Under the pieces are notes generated by a model. That model was not told the DNA's origin. It worked only from the letters and a program-made list of their open reading frames with translations, and searched no databases. Source: Streptomyces xanthophaeus (GTDB taxonomy: Bacteria; Actinomycetota; Actinomycetes; Streptomycetales; Streptomycetaceae). From it: a stretch of DNA of 64,000 bases. This document shows positions 44,549 through 53,026 of this stretch, piece by piece. A program made the position numbers and the translations under genes. The first letter of the stretch is position 1. Every line of letters begins with the position of its first letter. Location of the stretch: positions 1-64,000 of the forward strand of contig NZ_JOFT01000010.1 of the NCBI RefSeq assembly GCF_000725805.1, given 5' to 3'.

Positions 44549-46081
44549 ATGTCCAAAACAGCCGCGACACCCTTGTCGGCTGCCGATCCCAGCCGCTGGA
44601 AGGCGCTCGTCTTCATAGCCCTGGCGCAGCTGATGGTCGTCCTCGACGCCACCATCGTGAACATCGCCCTCCCCTCCGCCCAGACCGATCTGGGCATCTC
44701 GGACGGCAACCGCCAGTGGGTCATCACCGCGTACGCGCTGGCCTTCGGCGGACTGCTCCTCTTCGGCGGCCGCATCGCCGACAAGTGGGGCCGCAAGAAC
44801 GCCTTCGTCGTCGGACTCATCGGCTTCGCCCTGGCCTCCGCGCTCGGCGGCGCCGCGAGCGGCGAGGCCATGATGCTGGGCGCCCGCGCCCTCCAGGGTG
44901 CATTCGGCGCCCTGCTCGCACCGGCGGCCCTGTCGCTGCTCGCGGTCATGTTCACCGACGCCAAGGAGCGCGCCAAGGCGTTCGGCATCTACGGCGCGAT
45001 CGCCGGCGGCGGCGGCGCCGTCGGCCTGATCCTCGGCGGCTTCCTGACCGAGTACCTCAACTGGCGCTGGACCTTCTTCGTCAACATCCCGTTCGCGATC
45101 GTCGCGGCCGTGGGTGCCTGGCTGGTCATCCGCGAGCCCTCGGGCGCCCGCAACCGCGCACCGCTCGACATCCCCGGCGTGATCCTGTCCACGCTCGGTC
45201 TCGTCGCCCTGGTCTACGGGTTCACCCGCGCCGAGTCGGCGGGCTGGCTGGACTCCGTGACCGTGGCCATGTTCGTCGCCTCGGCGGCGCTGCTGGCGGC
45301 CTTCGTCTTCGTCGAGTCCAAGGTGAAGTCCCCGCTGCTGCCCCTGCGCGTCCTGCTGGAGCGCAACCGCGGCGGTGTCTACCTCTCGCTCGGCCTGGCC
45401 GTCATCTCGATGTTCGGCCTGTTCCTCTTCCTCACCTACTACCTCCAGGTCGTGAAGGGCTTCTCGCCCGTCAAGACCGGCTTCGCCTTCCTCCCGATGA
45501 TCGTGGGCATGATCACCGGCTCCACCCAGATCGGCGCCCGGCTGATGACCCGGGTCCCGCCGCGCCTGCTGATGGGCCCGGGCTTCCTGCTCGCCGCCAC
45601 CGGCATGCTGCTGCTGACCCAGCTCGAGGTCGGGTCCTCGTACCCGGCGCTGATCCTGCCCGCGCAGCTGCTGCTCGGCCTCGGCATGGGCACGGCGTTC
45701 ATGCCGGCCATGTCCCTGGCCACGCACGGGGTGGAACCGGCCGACGCCGGAGTCGCCTCCGCCATGGTCAACACCTCCCAGCAGGTCGGCGGCGCCATCG
45801 GCACCGCGCTGCTGAACACCATCGCCGCCTCGGCGACCACCGCGTACCTCGCCGACCACGCGGCCGAGGCCGCCGCGGGCGGCGCTGCCGCGCAGCTCGT
45901 CCAGGCCCAGGCCATGGTCGAGGGCTACGCCTCCGCGATCTGGTGGGCGGTCGGCATCCTGGTCGCCAGCTCGGTCATCGCCCTGACCCTGATCACCACG
46001 GGCAAGCCGGGTGCGGGCAGCCCGCTCGCCGAGGGCTCCGAGGAGGAGGCCGAATTCAAGGTTCCGGTGATCGCCCACTGA
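44549..46081 (+). CDS. MFS drug exporter (DHA2, 14 helices)
   Basis: A 510-residue proton antiporter of the EmrB/QacA type. Motif A is GGRIADKWGRKNAFVVG, motif C is near GAIAGGGGAVGLILGG, the N-terminal motif D1 is LDATIVNIALPS, and 14 hydrophobic segments are visible. It would expel hydrophobic drugs or antibiotics. The ATG at 44549 and a GTG at 44537 are both possible; neither has a strong ribosome site. It is regulated in all likelihood by the TetR protein encoded just before it. Confidence 0.93.
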   Translation: MSKTAATPLSAADPSRWKALVFIALAQLMVVLDATIVNIALPSAQTDLGISDGNRQWVITAYALAFGGLLLFGGRIADKWGRKNAFVVGLIGFALASALGGAASGEAMMLGARALQGAFGALLAPAALSLLAVMFTDAKERAKAFGIYGAIAGGGGAVGLILGGFLTEYLNWRWTFFVNIPFAIVAAVGAWLVIREPSGARNRAPLDIPGVILSTLGLVALVYGFTRAESAGWLDSVTVAMFVASAALLAAFVFVESKVKSPLLPLRVLLERNRGGVYLSLGLAVISMFGLFLFLTYYLQVVKGFSPVKTGFAFLPMIVGMITGSTQIGARLMTRVPPRLLMGPGFLLAATGMLLLTQLEVGSSYPALILPAQLLLGLGMGTAFMPAMSLATHGVEPADAGVASAMVNTSQQVGGAIGTALLNTIAASATTAYLADHAAEAAAGGAAAQLVQAQAMVEGYASAIWWAVGILVASSVIALTLITTGKPGAGSPLAEGSEEEAEFKVPVIAH

Positions 46082-46111
46082 CGGGCCGCCCCGGTACCCG
46101 GGAATGACTGA

Positions 46112-46149
46112 CGGCCCCGCCTCGTTCAAATTTGAACGAGGCGGGGCCG
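46112..46149. promoter_or_regulatory. 38-base perfect palindrome with TTCAAATTTGAA centre
   Basis: A gapless palindrome whose outer arms are CGGCCCCGCCTCG and whose centre is TTCAAATTTGAA. It lies 30 bases after the MFS stop codon and 45 bases before the dioxygenase ATG. The GC arms could fold as the exporter terminator, while the AT-rich centre looks like a MarR-type operator. Both uses are inferred. Confidence 0.7.
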
Positions 46150-46193
46150 GTCCGTGTCAGGGCCGCTCCGCACCCACGACCGAGGAGCGCCCC

Positions 46194-46976
46194 ATGACCG
46201 CCGTCCCCGACCGCATGCCGGCGCTCTACCTCAGCCACGGCGCGCCCCCGCTCGCCGACGACCCGCTGTGGCCGGCCGAACTGGCCGCCTGGTCGGCTTC
46301 CCTGCCCCGTCCCACCGCGATCCTGATGGTCTCCGCCCACTGGGAGGAGGCCCCGCTCGCCCTGGGCGCCACCGAGACGGTCCCGCTCGTCCACGACTTC
46401 TGGGGATTCCCCGAGCACTACTACCGGGTGCGCTACGGGGCGCCCGGCGCCCCGCGGCTCGCCGCCTCGGTACGGTCGCTGCTGAAGGCCCCCGGCACCC
46501 CGGTCCAGGACGTCCCCGACCGGGGCCTGGACCACGGCGCGTACGTCCCGCTGGTCGAGATGTACCCCGGGGCCGACGTGCCGGTCCTCCAGATATCCCT
46601 GCCGACCCTGGACCCGCGCCGCCTGATGGACGTCGGCCGCAAGCTGGCGCCCCTGCGCGACGAGGGGGTCCTGATCGTCGGCAGCGGCTTCTTCACCCAC
46701 AACCTGGCCGCGCTGCGGCACGCGGGCGTGCCCGCCTGGTCGGCGGAGTTCGACGCCTGGGGTCACGAGGCACTGGCGGCCGGGGACCTGGACTCCCTGC
46801 TCGACTTCGAGACGAAGTCCCCCTCGGGGCGTCTGGCCCACCCGCGCACGGAGCACTTCGCCCCGCTCTTCGTCACCCTCGGCGCGGCCGAGGCGTGCGG
46901 GGACCTCGGGGACCGGCGCGACGCGGTGGACGGCTTCTGGATGGGCCTGTCGAAGCGCTCCGTGCAGTTCGGCTGA
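46194..46976 (+). CDS. Class III extradiol dioxygenase (LigB/DODA type)
   Basis: A 260-residue enzyme with the LigB fold. Landmarks are LYLSHGAPPL at the start with the metal-binding His, ILMVSAHWEE, DFWGFPEHYY, GLDHGAYVPLVEMYP with a second metal His and the catalytic region, and GSGFFTHNL. Relatives open aromatic diols such as DOPA (4,5-DOPA dioxygenase) or act on related catechols. GAGGAG precedes the ATG. It lies after the perfect palindrome and before hrdD, apparently as a single-gene unit. Confidence 0.9.
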   Translation: MTAVPDRMPALYLSHGAPPLADDPLWPAELAAWSASLPRPTAILMVSAHWEEAPLALGATETVPLVHDFWGFPEHYYRVRYGAPGAPRLAASVRSLLKAPGTPVQDVPDRGLDHGAYVPLVEMYPGADVPVLQISLPTLDPRRLMDVGRKLAPLRDEGVLIVGSGFFTHNLAALRHAGVPAWSAEFDAWGHEALAAGDLDSLLDFETKSPSGRLAHPRTEHFAPLFVTLGAAEACGDLGDRRDAVDGFWMGLSKRSVQFG

Positions 46977-47307
46977 TTCCGGCGGGCGGGCGGAGCGGGA
47001 TTTCGGATTCAATGGCCGGTTTGTCGGGTATCCGGTCATTCGATCGCCAGTCCAGGCAACCAGAAGCCGGCGGGGGCCGTCTTCAGGGTGGGAGTGCAGC
47101 CGAGGGCGGGCGTCGCACCAGGTGAAGATCGCGATGTCACATGTGACGGCGGTCTCACCGAGGGGAGTGGCCCGGCGTCCGGGCTGAGCGGCCGGACGGC
47201 GTCCGGTCCCAGCCCTGACCTGCACCTCTTCGGGTTCCTGCGGCATCCTGACCCGGCTCGCGGTGGGGCAGGATACTGCAAGATCTCGGAAAAGAGGGGC
47301 CAACGTG
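46977..47307. other. Upstream region of hrdD, no gene
   Basis: About 330 bases after the dioxygenase gene before the SigR-type promoter. No convincing coding frame is visible on either strand. An AT-richer patch (GATTTCGGATTCAATGG near 47000) follows the dioxygenase stop. Confidence 0.5.
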
Positions 47308-47333
47308 GGAATTCTGTCCCGATTCCAGTCGTT
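47308..47333 (+). promoter_or_regulatory. SigR-type promoter of hrdD
   Basis: GGAAT at 47308-47312 and GTT at 47331-47333, separated by 18 bases, match the consensus of the thiol-oxidative-stress sigma factor SigR (GGAAT-N18/19-GTT). It lies about 105 bases before the ATG. hrdD is a known SigR target in Streptomyces coelicolor. Confidence 0.75.
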
Positions 47334-47440
47334 GTTTCCTTCGGAAGCGGGCACTCGGGAGAGTGTCCGAGGACGCACCACCCGCCACGGTGGCCGTCCC
47401 GCAGCCGCACCGCGACCGAACTCATCGCAAGGGAGCACGC

Positions 47441-48424
47441 ATGGCAACCCGCGCCGTCGCCCGTCGTCAGTCCACGAGCAGCGCCCGCGCTGTGGGCGGG
47501 GAGATCGCAGACCGCGACCTGGTCGGCATGTACCTGGACGAGATCGCGCGCACCCCGCTGCTCGACGCCGCCAAGGAAGTGGAGCTCTCCCAGATCATCG
47601 AGGCGGGCGTCTACGCCCAGCAGATCCTCGACGGCGTCATAGCGCGCGATGGCGAGACGCCGGCTCCCGCGCGCGAGGAGCTGGAGGCCCTGGCCGCCGA
47701 AGGCGAGCGGGCCAAGGAAGTCTTCATCCGCTCCAACCTCCGCCTCGTCGTGGCCGTCGCCCGCCGCTACCCGCGCAGCGGCCTGCCGCTCCTCGACCTG
47801 ATCCAGGAGGGCAATGCCGGCCTGGTCCGCGCCGTCGAGAAGTTCGACTACGCGAAGGGCTTCAAGTTCTCCACGTACGCCACGTGGTGGATCCGCCAGG
47901 CCATCACCCGTTCCATCGCCGACCAGTCCCGCACCATCCGCCTCCCCGTCCACCTGGTGGAGGAGCTCGGCCGGATCCGCCGCGTCCAGCGCGAGTTCAA
48001 CCGCATGAACGGCCGGGACCCGGAGCACGCGGAGATCGCCGCCGAGCTGGATTCGACCGAGAAGCGCGTGGGTGACGTCCTGGACTGGGCGCGCGACCCG
48101 GTCAGCCTCAACATGTCGGTGGACGACGACGGCGACACGCAGTTCGGTGACCTCCTGGAGGACACCTCCGCGATCTCCCCCGAGCAGTCCGTCCTGTCGC
48201 TGCTGCGCAGCGAGGAGCTGGAGGACCTGCTGGGCAAGCTCGACCAGCGCACGGCGTCGATCATCAAGATGCGCTACGGCATCGACGACGGCCGCGAGCG
48301 GACCCTCACGGAGGTCGGCAAGCAGCACGGCCTGACCCGCGAGCGGATCCGCCAGATCGAGAAGCACGCCCTGCTGGAGCTCAAGCGCATGGCCCGCGAC
48401 ACGGGCTTCGACGCGGTGGCCTGA
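47441..48424 (+). CDS. hrdD: Principal-like RNA polymerase sigma factor HrdD
   Basis: A 327-residue group 2 sigma-70 factor. Region 1.2 is DLVGMYLDEIARTPLLDAAKE, region 2 contains SNLRLVVAVARRYPRSGLPL and EKFDYAKGFKFSTYATWWIR, region 3 follows, and region 4.2 is TLTEVGKQHGLTRERIRQIE. There is no long acidic region 1.1, as in HrdD rather than HrdB. The start ATRAVARRQS is the one I remember for HrdD proteins. GGGAG precedes the ATG. Expression should respond to oxidative stress through the SigR-type promoter. It converges on the WYL regulator with a shared hairpin terminator. Confidence 0.92.
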   Translation: MATRAVARRQSTSSARAVGGEIADRDLVGMYLDEIARTPLLDAAKEVELSQIIEAGVYAQQILDGVIARDGETPAPAREELEALAAEGERAKEVFIRSNLRLVVAVARRYPRSGLPLLDLIQEGNAGLVRAVEKFDYAKGFKFSTYATWWIRQAITRSIADQSRTIRLPVHLVEELGRIRRVQREFNRMNGRDPEHAEIAAELDSTEKRVGDVLDWARDPVSLNMSVDDDGDTQFGDLLEDTSAISPEQSVLSLLRSEELEDLLGKLDQRTASIIKMRYGIDDGRERTLTEVGKQHGLTRERIRQIEKHALLELKRMARDTGFDAVA

Positions 48425-48442
48425 CCGGCCCCGCCCCTGTAC

Positions 48443-48479
48443 GAGCCCCGGTGCCTATCCCCCCCAGGCGCCGGGGCTC
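48443..48479. terminator. Bidirectional terminator between hrdD and the WYL gene
   Basis: A 13-base stem, GAGCCCCGGTGCC against GGCGCCGGGGCTC with a single wobble pair and an 11-base loop, lies between two converging stop codons. Confidence 0.75.
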
Positions 48480-48486
48480 CCCCGTG

Positions 48487-49443
48487 TCACGGGGTGCCCG
48501 GCGCCGCCGAGAGCCGGGCGCCGAGGGCGGCCGCCGCCTGCGACAGGGCCTCGGGGGAGTGGACGGTGAAGGCGGGCCCGGTCAGGGCCAGCCGGACCGC
48601 CAGCCACTGCGGCGGCTCCCCGCTCTCGAACCGGACCCGGACCCCGCCCCCGGCCTCCGTCAGCTCGTGGCCCTCCTCCCGCAGCCACTGCGGCAGTTCC
48701 GCCGCCCCCGCCGCGAAGGTGACGTCCACCGGGTAGGTGTCGCCGCCCCGCAGTCCCTTGCGGACGAAGGCCTGCGCATCCATCGGCAGCGGCCGCGGGG
48801 CGAACCGGGCACCCGTGGCGAAGGGCTCGCTCACCCGGTCCACCCGGAAGGTGCGCCAGTCCTCCCGCTCCAGGTCGTAGGCCATCAGGTACCACCGGCT
48901 CCCCGTGCTGACCAGCCGGTACGGTTCCACCAGCCGCTTCGTGCCGGCCCCGTCCCGCGCCCGGTAGGCGAACCGCAGCCGCTCCGGCCCCGCCACCGCC
49001 GCGGCCATCGTCGTCAGCGTCCGCGGATCCACGCTCGCCCCGTCCCCTCGGCTCAGCGCCACCGTGGCCGACTGGAGCGCGCTCACCCGGCGTCGCAGCC
49101 GCGCGGGCAGCACTTGCTCCAGCTTCGCCAGTGCCCGCACGGAAGCCTCCTCGACCCCCTCGATCGCATGCCCGGCACCGGCCCGCAGGCCCACGGCGAT
49201 CGCCACCGCCTCCTCGTCGTCGAGCAGCAGCGGCGGCATCGCGGCCCCCGCCACCAGCCGGTACCCGCCCTCCGCGCCCAGCGTCGCCTCCACCGGGTAC
49301 CCGTACTCCCGGAGCCGGTCGATGTCGCGCCGGATGGTGCGGGCGCTGACCCCCAGCCGTCCCGCCAGCTCGCTCCCCGGCCATTCGCGGGGCGTCTGGA
49401 GGAGCGACAGCAGGGAGAGGAGCCGTGCCGGGGTGTCGGTCAT
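48487..49443 (-). CDS. WYL-domain transcriptional regulator (YafY type)
   Basis: A 318-residue regulator. The N-terminal winged helix-turn-helix reads ARLLSLLSLLQTPREWPGSELAGRLGVSARTIRRDIDRLREYGYPV. A linker and a WYL domain (residues about 140-210, RLVEPYRLVSTGSRWYLMAYDLEREDWRTFRVDR) follow, then the C-terminal WCX segment. Such proteins sense an unknown ligand, often a nucleotide or nucleic acid. It is divergent from an MFS exporter with 63 bases between them; the palindrome in that gap is a likely operator. Confidence 0.93.
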   Translation of the reverse strand: MTDTPARLLSLLSLLQTPREWPGSELAGRLGVSARTIRRDIDRLREYGYPVEATLGAEGGYRLVAGAAMPPLLLDDEEAVAIAVGLRAGAGHAIEGVEEASVRALAKLEQVLPARLRRRVSALQSATVALSRGDGASVDPRTLTTMAAAVAGPERLRFAYRARDGAGTKRLVEPYRLVSTGSRWYLMAYDLEREDWRTFRVDRVSEPFATGARFAPRPLPMDAQAFVRKGLRGGDTYPVDVTFAAGAAELPQWLREEGHELTEAGGGVRVRFESGEPPQWLAVRLALTGPAFTVHSPEALSQAAAALGARLSAAPGTP

Positions 49444-49479
49444 GAGTTCAAGGTTGCCAGCGAAATAGGACACGGACCG

Positions 49480-49498
49480 ACCTAGATGACGTCTAGGT
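49480..49498. promoter_or_regulatory. Palindromic operator between WYL and MFS genes
   Basis: The inverted repeat ACCTAGA-TGACG-TCTAGGT has seven-base perfect arms and a five-base spacer. It ends eight bases before the MFS ATG and 36 bases before the WYL start, so a bound protein would block the exporter transcript. The CTAG core is rare in Streptomyces DNA. Confidence 0.65.
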
Positions 49499-49506
49499 TT
49501 CTCTCC

Positions 49507-51075
49507 ATGAGCACCGAGACGTCCAAGACATCGCCCGAAAGAGAGAACGGGCCCGTACGAGAAGAGCGGAACGCCCCACTCGACGACGTAACGAGCAGCA
49601 GCTCGACCGCCGACCGCCGCCGCTGGCTGGCGCTCGCCATCGTGATGACCGCGGCCTTCATGGACCTGGTCGACGTCACGATCGTCAACATAGCGATACC
49701 CAGCATGCGCGAGAACCTCGGCGCATCGACGAGCGCGATCCAGTGGATCACCGCCGGCTACGCCCTCGCGTTCGCCGCCGGTCTGATCACCGGCGGCCGT
49801 CTCGGTGACATCTACGGCCGCAAGCGCCTCTTCCTGGTCGGCATCGCCGGATTCACCGCGGCCTCCCTGCTCTGCGGCATCGCCGCCAACCCGGGCATGC
49901 TCGTCGCCGCCCGCCTCCTCCAGGGCGCCATGGCGGCCATGATGGTCCCGCAGGTGCTGGCGATCATCCACGTGACCTTCCCGCCGCACGAGCGCGGCAA
50001 GGTGTTCGGCATGTTCGGCGCGATCGTGGGCCTCGGTGCGGTCTCCGGCCCGATGCTCGGCGCCCTGCTCACCGAGTGGAACCTCTTCGGCCTGGAATGG
50101 CGCCCGATCTTCCTGATCAACCTGCCGGTCGGCATCGCGGGCGTGATCCTGGGCCGCAAGTTCATCACCGAGTCCAAGGCCCCGCAGGCCCTGCGCCTGG
50201 ACCTGGTCGGCGTCGTCCTCGCCACCCTCGCCCTGGTCATGCTGATCTTCCCGCTCACCCAGGGCCGCGAGAACGACTGGCCGCTGTGGGGCTTCCTGTG
50301 CATGGGCGCGGCGCCGTTCGTCTTCGCCGCCTTCATCGTGTACGAGAAGTACAAGATCAAGAAGGACGGCTCCCCGCTCGTGGAGCTCTCCCTCTTCAAG
50401 GTCAAGAGCTTCGCGGGCGGCATCGCCGTCCAGCTGACCTTCGGCATCGCGACCGGCATCTTCTTCCTGGTCTGGACGCTGTACATGCAGATGGGCCTCG
50501 GCTGGAGCCCCCTGCGCGCGGGCACCACCGGCATCCCGTTCTCCATCGCCGTCTCGGCCGCCGCGGGCATCTCGGTCCAGAAGCTCGTCCCGCGCTTCGG
50601 CCGCAAGGTGCTCCAGGCGGGCGCCCTGACCATGGCCGCCGGTCTGCTCATCTACATCTGGGAGTCGCAGCACTACGGCATGGGGATCGCCTCCTGGCAG
50701 ATGGCCCTCCCCCTGGTGGTCATGGGGATCGGCATGGGCCTGATCGTGGCCCCGCTCACCGACACCGTGCTCTCCGAGGTGCCGCGCGAGCACGCCGGCT
50801 CCGCCTCCGGCCTGATCAACACCACCGGCCAGATGGGCAACGCCCTGGGTCTCGGCCTCACCTCCGTGGTCTTCTTCGGGCTGATCGAGAACGACATGGA
50901 CTTCGGGGCGCCCTATGTAGAGGCCTTCCGCGGCGCGCTGTGGTGGTGCGTGGCCGTACTCGTCGTGATCTTCGCGGTGATGTTCATGCTGCCGCGCCGC
51001 CAGATCCCCGCCGAGCAGCGGGAAGGCGGCACGGAGGCCCCCGGCCTCGCCCCCGAGAAGGTCCCGGCCGGCTAG
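49507..51075 (+). CDS. MFS drug exporter (DHA2, EmrB/QacA type)
   Basis: A 522-residue transporter with 14 hydrophobic segments. Residues 1-40 are polar. Motif D1 is VDVTIVNIAIPS, motif A is GGRLGDIYGRKRLFLVG, motif C is near GAIVGLGAVSGPMLGALL, and RPIFLINLPVGI ends helix 6. Its expression should depend on the palindrome immediately before the ATG and probably on the divergent WYL protein. A strong hairpin with a T-rich tail follows the stop. Confidence 0.93.
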   Translation: MSTETSKTSPERENGPVREERNAPLDDVTSSSSTADRRRWLALAIVMTAAFMDLVDVTIVNIAIPSMRENLGASTSAIQWITAGYALAFAAGLITGGRLGDIYGRKRLFLVGIAGFTAASLLCGIAANPGMLVAARLLQGAMAAMMVPQVLAIIHVTFPPHERGKVFGMFGAIVGLGAVSGPMLGALLTEWNLFGLEWRPIFLINLPVGIAGVILGRKFITESKAPQALRLDLVGVVLATLALVMLIFPLTQGRENDWPLWGFLCMGAAPFVFAAFIVYEKYKIKKDGSPLVELSLFKVKSFAGGIAVQLTFGIATGIFFLVWTLYMQMGLGWSPLRAGTTGIPFSIAVSAAAGISVQKLVPRFGRKVLQAGALTMAAGLLIYIWESQHYGMGIASWQMALPLVVMGIGMGLIVAPLTDTVLSEVPREHAGSASGLINTTGQMGNALGLGLTSVVFFGLIENDMDFGAPYVEAFRGALWWCVAVLVVIFAVMFMLPRRQIPAEQREGGTEAPGLAPEKVPAG

Positions 51076-51097
51076 CTCCGGATCGTCACCTCTTCAC

Positions 51098-51143
51098 GGG
51101 CATGTCCGCTTTTGTTGGCGGACATGCCCGTTTGTTTTGTTTT
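51098..51143 (+). terminator. Strong intrinsic terminator with T-rich tail
   Basis: GGGCATGTCCGC and its perfect complement enclose an eight-base loop. TTTGTTTTGTTTT follows. A T tail of this quality is unusual in Streptomyces. It terminates the MFS gene 25 bases after its stop. Confidence 0.9.
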
Positions 51144-51225
51144 AGGATGGAAGCGGCGTACCGTAGGGAACAACCCACAGATTCGGGCATCCCGATCCCC
51201 TGACCGAGTGAGCGGACCTGACCCC

Positions 51226-51987
51226 ATGTACGCACCGGAGCGCCAGCAGGAGATCCTGCGCCTGGCCCGCGAGGCGGGCCGGGTCGATGTGCTCTCCCTC
51301 GCCGGCCGCTTCCAGGTCACGGCCGAGACCGTGCGCCGCGACCTCACCGCGCTCGACCGGGCCGGGCTGGTCCGCCGGGTGCACGGCGGGGCCATACCGG
51401 CCGGCCGTCTGGACTTCGAGCCCGACCTCACCGAGCGCGAGGCCACCGCCGCCGACGAGAAGGGCCGCATCGCGGCCGCCGCCCTGGCCGAACTCCCCGA
51501 CGGCGGCAGCGTCGTCCTCGACGCGGGCAGCACCGTGGCCCGCCTCGCGGCGGCGATCCCCCTCGACACCGCCCTCACCGTGGTCACCCACGCGCTGCCC
51601 GTCGCCGCCCGGCTGGCCGGCCACACCGGCATCGACCTCCACCTGGTCGGCGGCCGCGTCCGCCACCGCACCCGCGCCGCCGTCGACGCCTGGGCCCTGC
51701 GGGCCTACGCCGAGATCCGCGCCGACGTCCTCTTCCTCGCGACGAACGGCTTCGCCGCCGGGCGCGGCCTGACCACCCCCGACCTCGCGGAAGCGGCCGT
51801 CAAACGGGCCGCGATCGCAGCGGCCCGCCGGGTCGTCCTGCTCGCCGACTCCGCGAAGGACGGACAGGAACACTTCGCCTGCTTCGCCTCCTTCACGGAG
51901 GTCGACCTGCTCATCACCGACACGGGGCTCGCCCCCGCTCACAAGGCGGCGATCGAGGCCGCCGGTACGGAAGTCGTGCTCGTATGA
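51226..51987 (+). CDS. DeoR-family repressor of fructose metabolism (FruR-like)
   Basis: A 253-residue repressor. The DeoR helix-turn-helix with its signature is residues about 5-55 (RQQEILRLAREAGRVDVLSLAGRFQVTAETVRRDLTALDRAGLVRRVHGG). The C-terminal sugar-phosphate-binding domain has LDAGSTVARLA, VTHALPVA, LVGGRVR and FLATNGFA. Its stop overlaps the ATG of the fructose-1-phosphate kinase gene (ATGA), and this pairing identifies it as the fructose operon regulator, probably relieved by fructose 1-phosphate. Confidence 0.93.
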   Translation: MYAPERQQEILRLAREAGRVDVLSLAGRFQVTAETVRRDLTALDRAGLVRRVHGGAIPAGRLDFEPDLTEREATAADEKGRIAAAALAELPDGGSVVLDAGSTVARLAAAIPLDTALTVVTHALPVAARLAGHTGIDLHLVGGRVRHRTRAAVDAWALRAYAEIRADVLFLATNGFAAGRGLTTPDLAEAAVKRAAIAAARRVVLLADSAKDGQEHFACFASFTEVDLLITDTGLAPAHKAAIEAAGTEVVLV

Positions 51988-52967
51988 TCCTCACCGTCAC
52001 CCCCAACCCCTCCCTCGACCGGACCTACGAGGTCCCCTCGCTGGACCGCGGCCAGGTCGTGCGCGCAGGGGCCGACCGGCTCGACCCCGGGGGCAAGGGC
52101 GTCAACGTCTCCCGCGCGGTGGCCGCCGCGGGCGTCCGTACGACGGCGCTCCTGCCGCTGGGCGGCGCGGCGGGCACCCTGCTCGCCGAACTCCTCGGCG
52201 CCCAGGGCGTGGACGTCACGGCGGTCTCGATCTCCGGCCGGACCCGCTCGAACGTCGCGCTCGTGGAACCGGACGGCACCCTCACCAAGATCAACGCACC
52301 CGGCCCCGAGATCTCGCCGCAGGAGTCGGCCCTCCTGCTCGACACGGTCCGCACCTGCGCCGGCCACCCCGACTGGATCGCCTGCTGCGGCAGCCTGCCC
52401 CCCGGCCTCGACCCGCGCTGGTACGCCGACCTGGTCGCCCGCGCCCACGAAGCCGGAGCCCGCGTGGCCCTGGACACCTCCGGCCCCGCACTGCTGGCCG
52501 CGCTGACCGAGGGGCCGGAGGTGGTCAAGCCCAACGCGACGGAGCTCGCCGAAGCCGTGGGCCGCCCCCTGGACACCCTGGCCGACGCGGTGAAGGCCGC
52601 GGAAGAACTCTGCTCGCTGGGCGCGGGCGCCGTACTGGCCTCCCTCGGCGCGGACGGCCAGCTGCTGGTCTGCGCCGAGGGCACCTTCTACGGCACCGCG
52701 CCCGCGCGAGCGGTCCGCAGCGACGTCGGCGCGGGCGACGCGGCCCTGGCCGGCTTCCTGATCGCGGGAGGCTCCGGCCCCCAGGCCCTCGCCTCGGCCC
52801 TGGCCCACGGAGCCGCCGCGGTCCAGCTCCCCGGCAGCTCCATGCCGACCCCCGCCCAACTGCGCCCCGACGAGGTCCGCGTCACCGAAGACCTACCCCT
52901 GGACCTCGTGCTCCGTCCCTCAGGCGGCGCCGCAACGACTGCCAGGTCGTCGGCGAGCAATCGATAA
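51984..52967 (+). CDS. fruK: 1-phosphofructokinase
   Basis: A 327-residue PfkB-family sugar kinase that converts fructose 1-phosphate to fructose 1,6-bisphosphate with ATP. Visible motifs are VTPNPSLDRTYEV at the start, the sugar loop GGKGVNVSRA, VKPNATEL in the middle and the catalytic anion hole GAGDAALAGF with the base Asp. The gene overlaps deoR and should be repressed by it. In typical actinobacterial fru operons a PTS permease gene (fruA) follows; here the next gene is on the other strand. Confidence 0.95.
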   Translation: MILTVTPNPSLDRTYEVPSLDRGQVVRAGADRLDPGGKGVNVSRAVAAAGVRTTALLPLGGAAGTLLAELLGAQGVDVTAVSISGRTRSNVALVEPDGTLTKINAPGPEISPQESALLLDTVRTCAGHPDWIACCGSLPPGLDPRWYADLVARAHEAGARVALDTSGPALLAALTEGPEVVKPNATELAEAVGRPLDTLADAVKAAEELCSLGAGAVLASLGADGQLLVCAEGTFYGTAPARAVRSDVGAGDAALAGFLIAGGSGPQALASALAHGAAAVQLPGSSMPTPAQLRPDEVRVTEDLPLDLVLRPSGGAATTARSSASNR

Positions 52968-53026
52968 CGCCCCCGCCCATATCTCCTACGAGGGCGCACC
53001 GTTGGACCGTTCGTGAGCCCGGGGGA

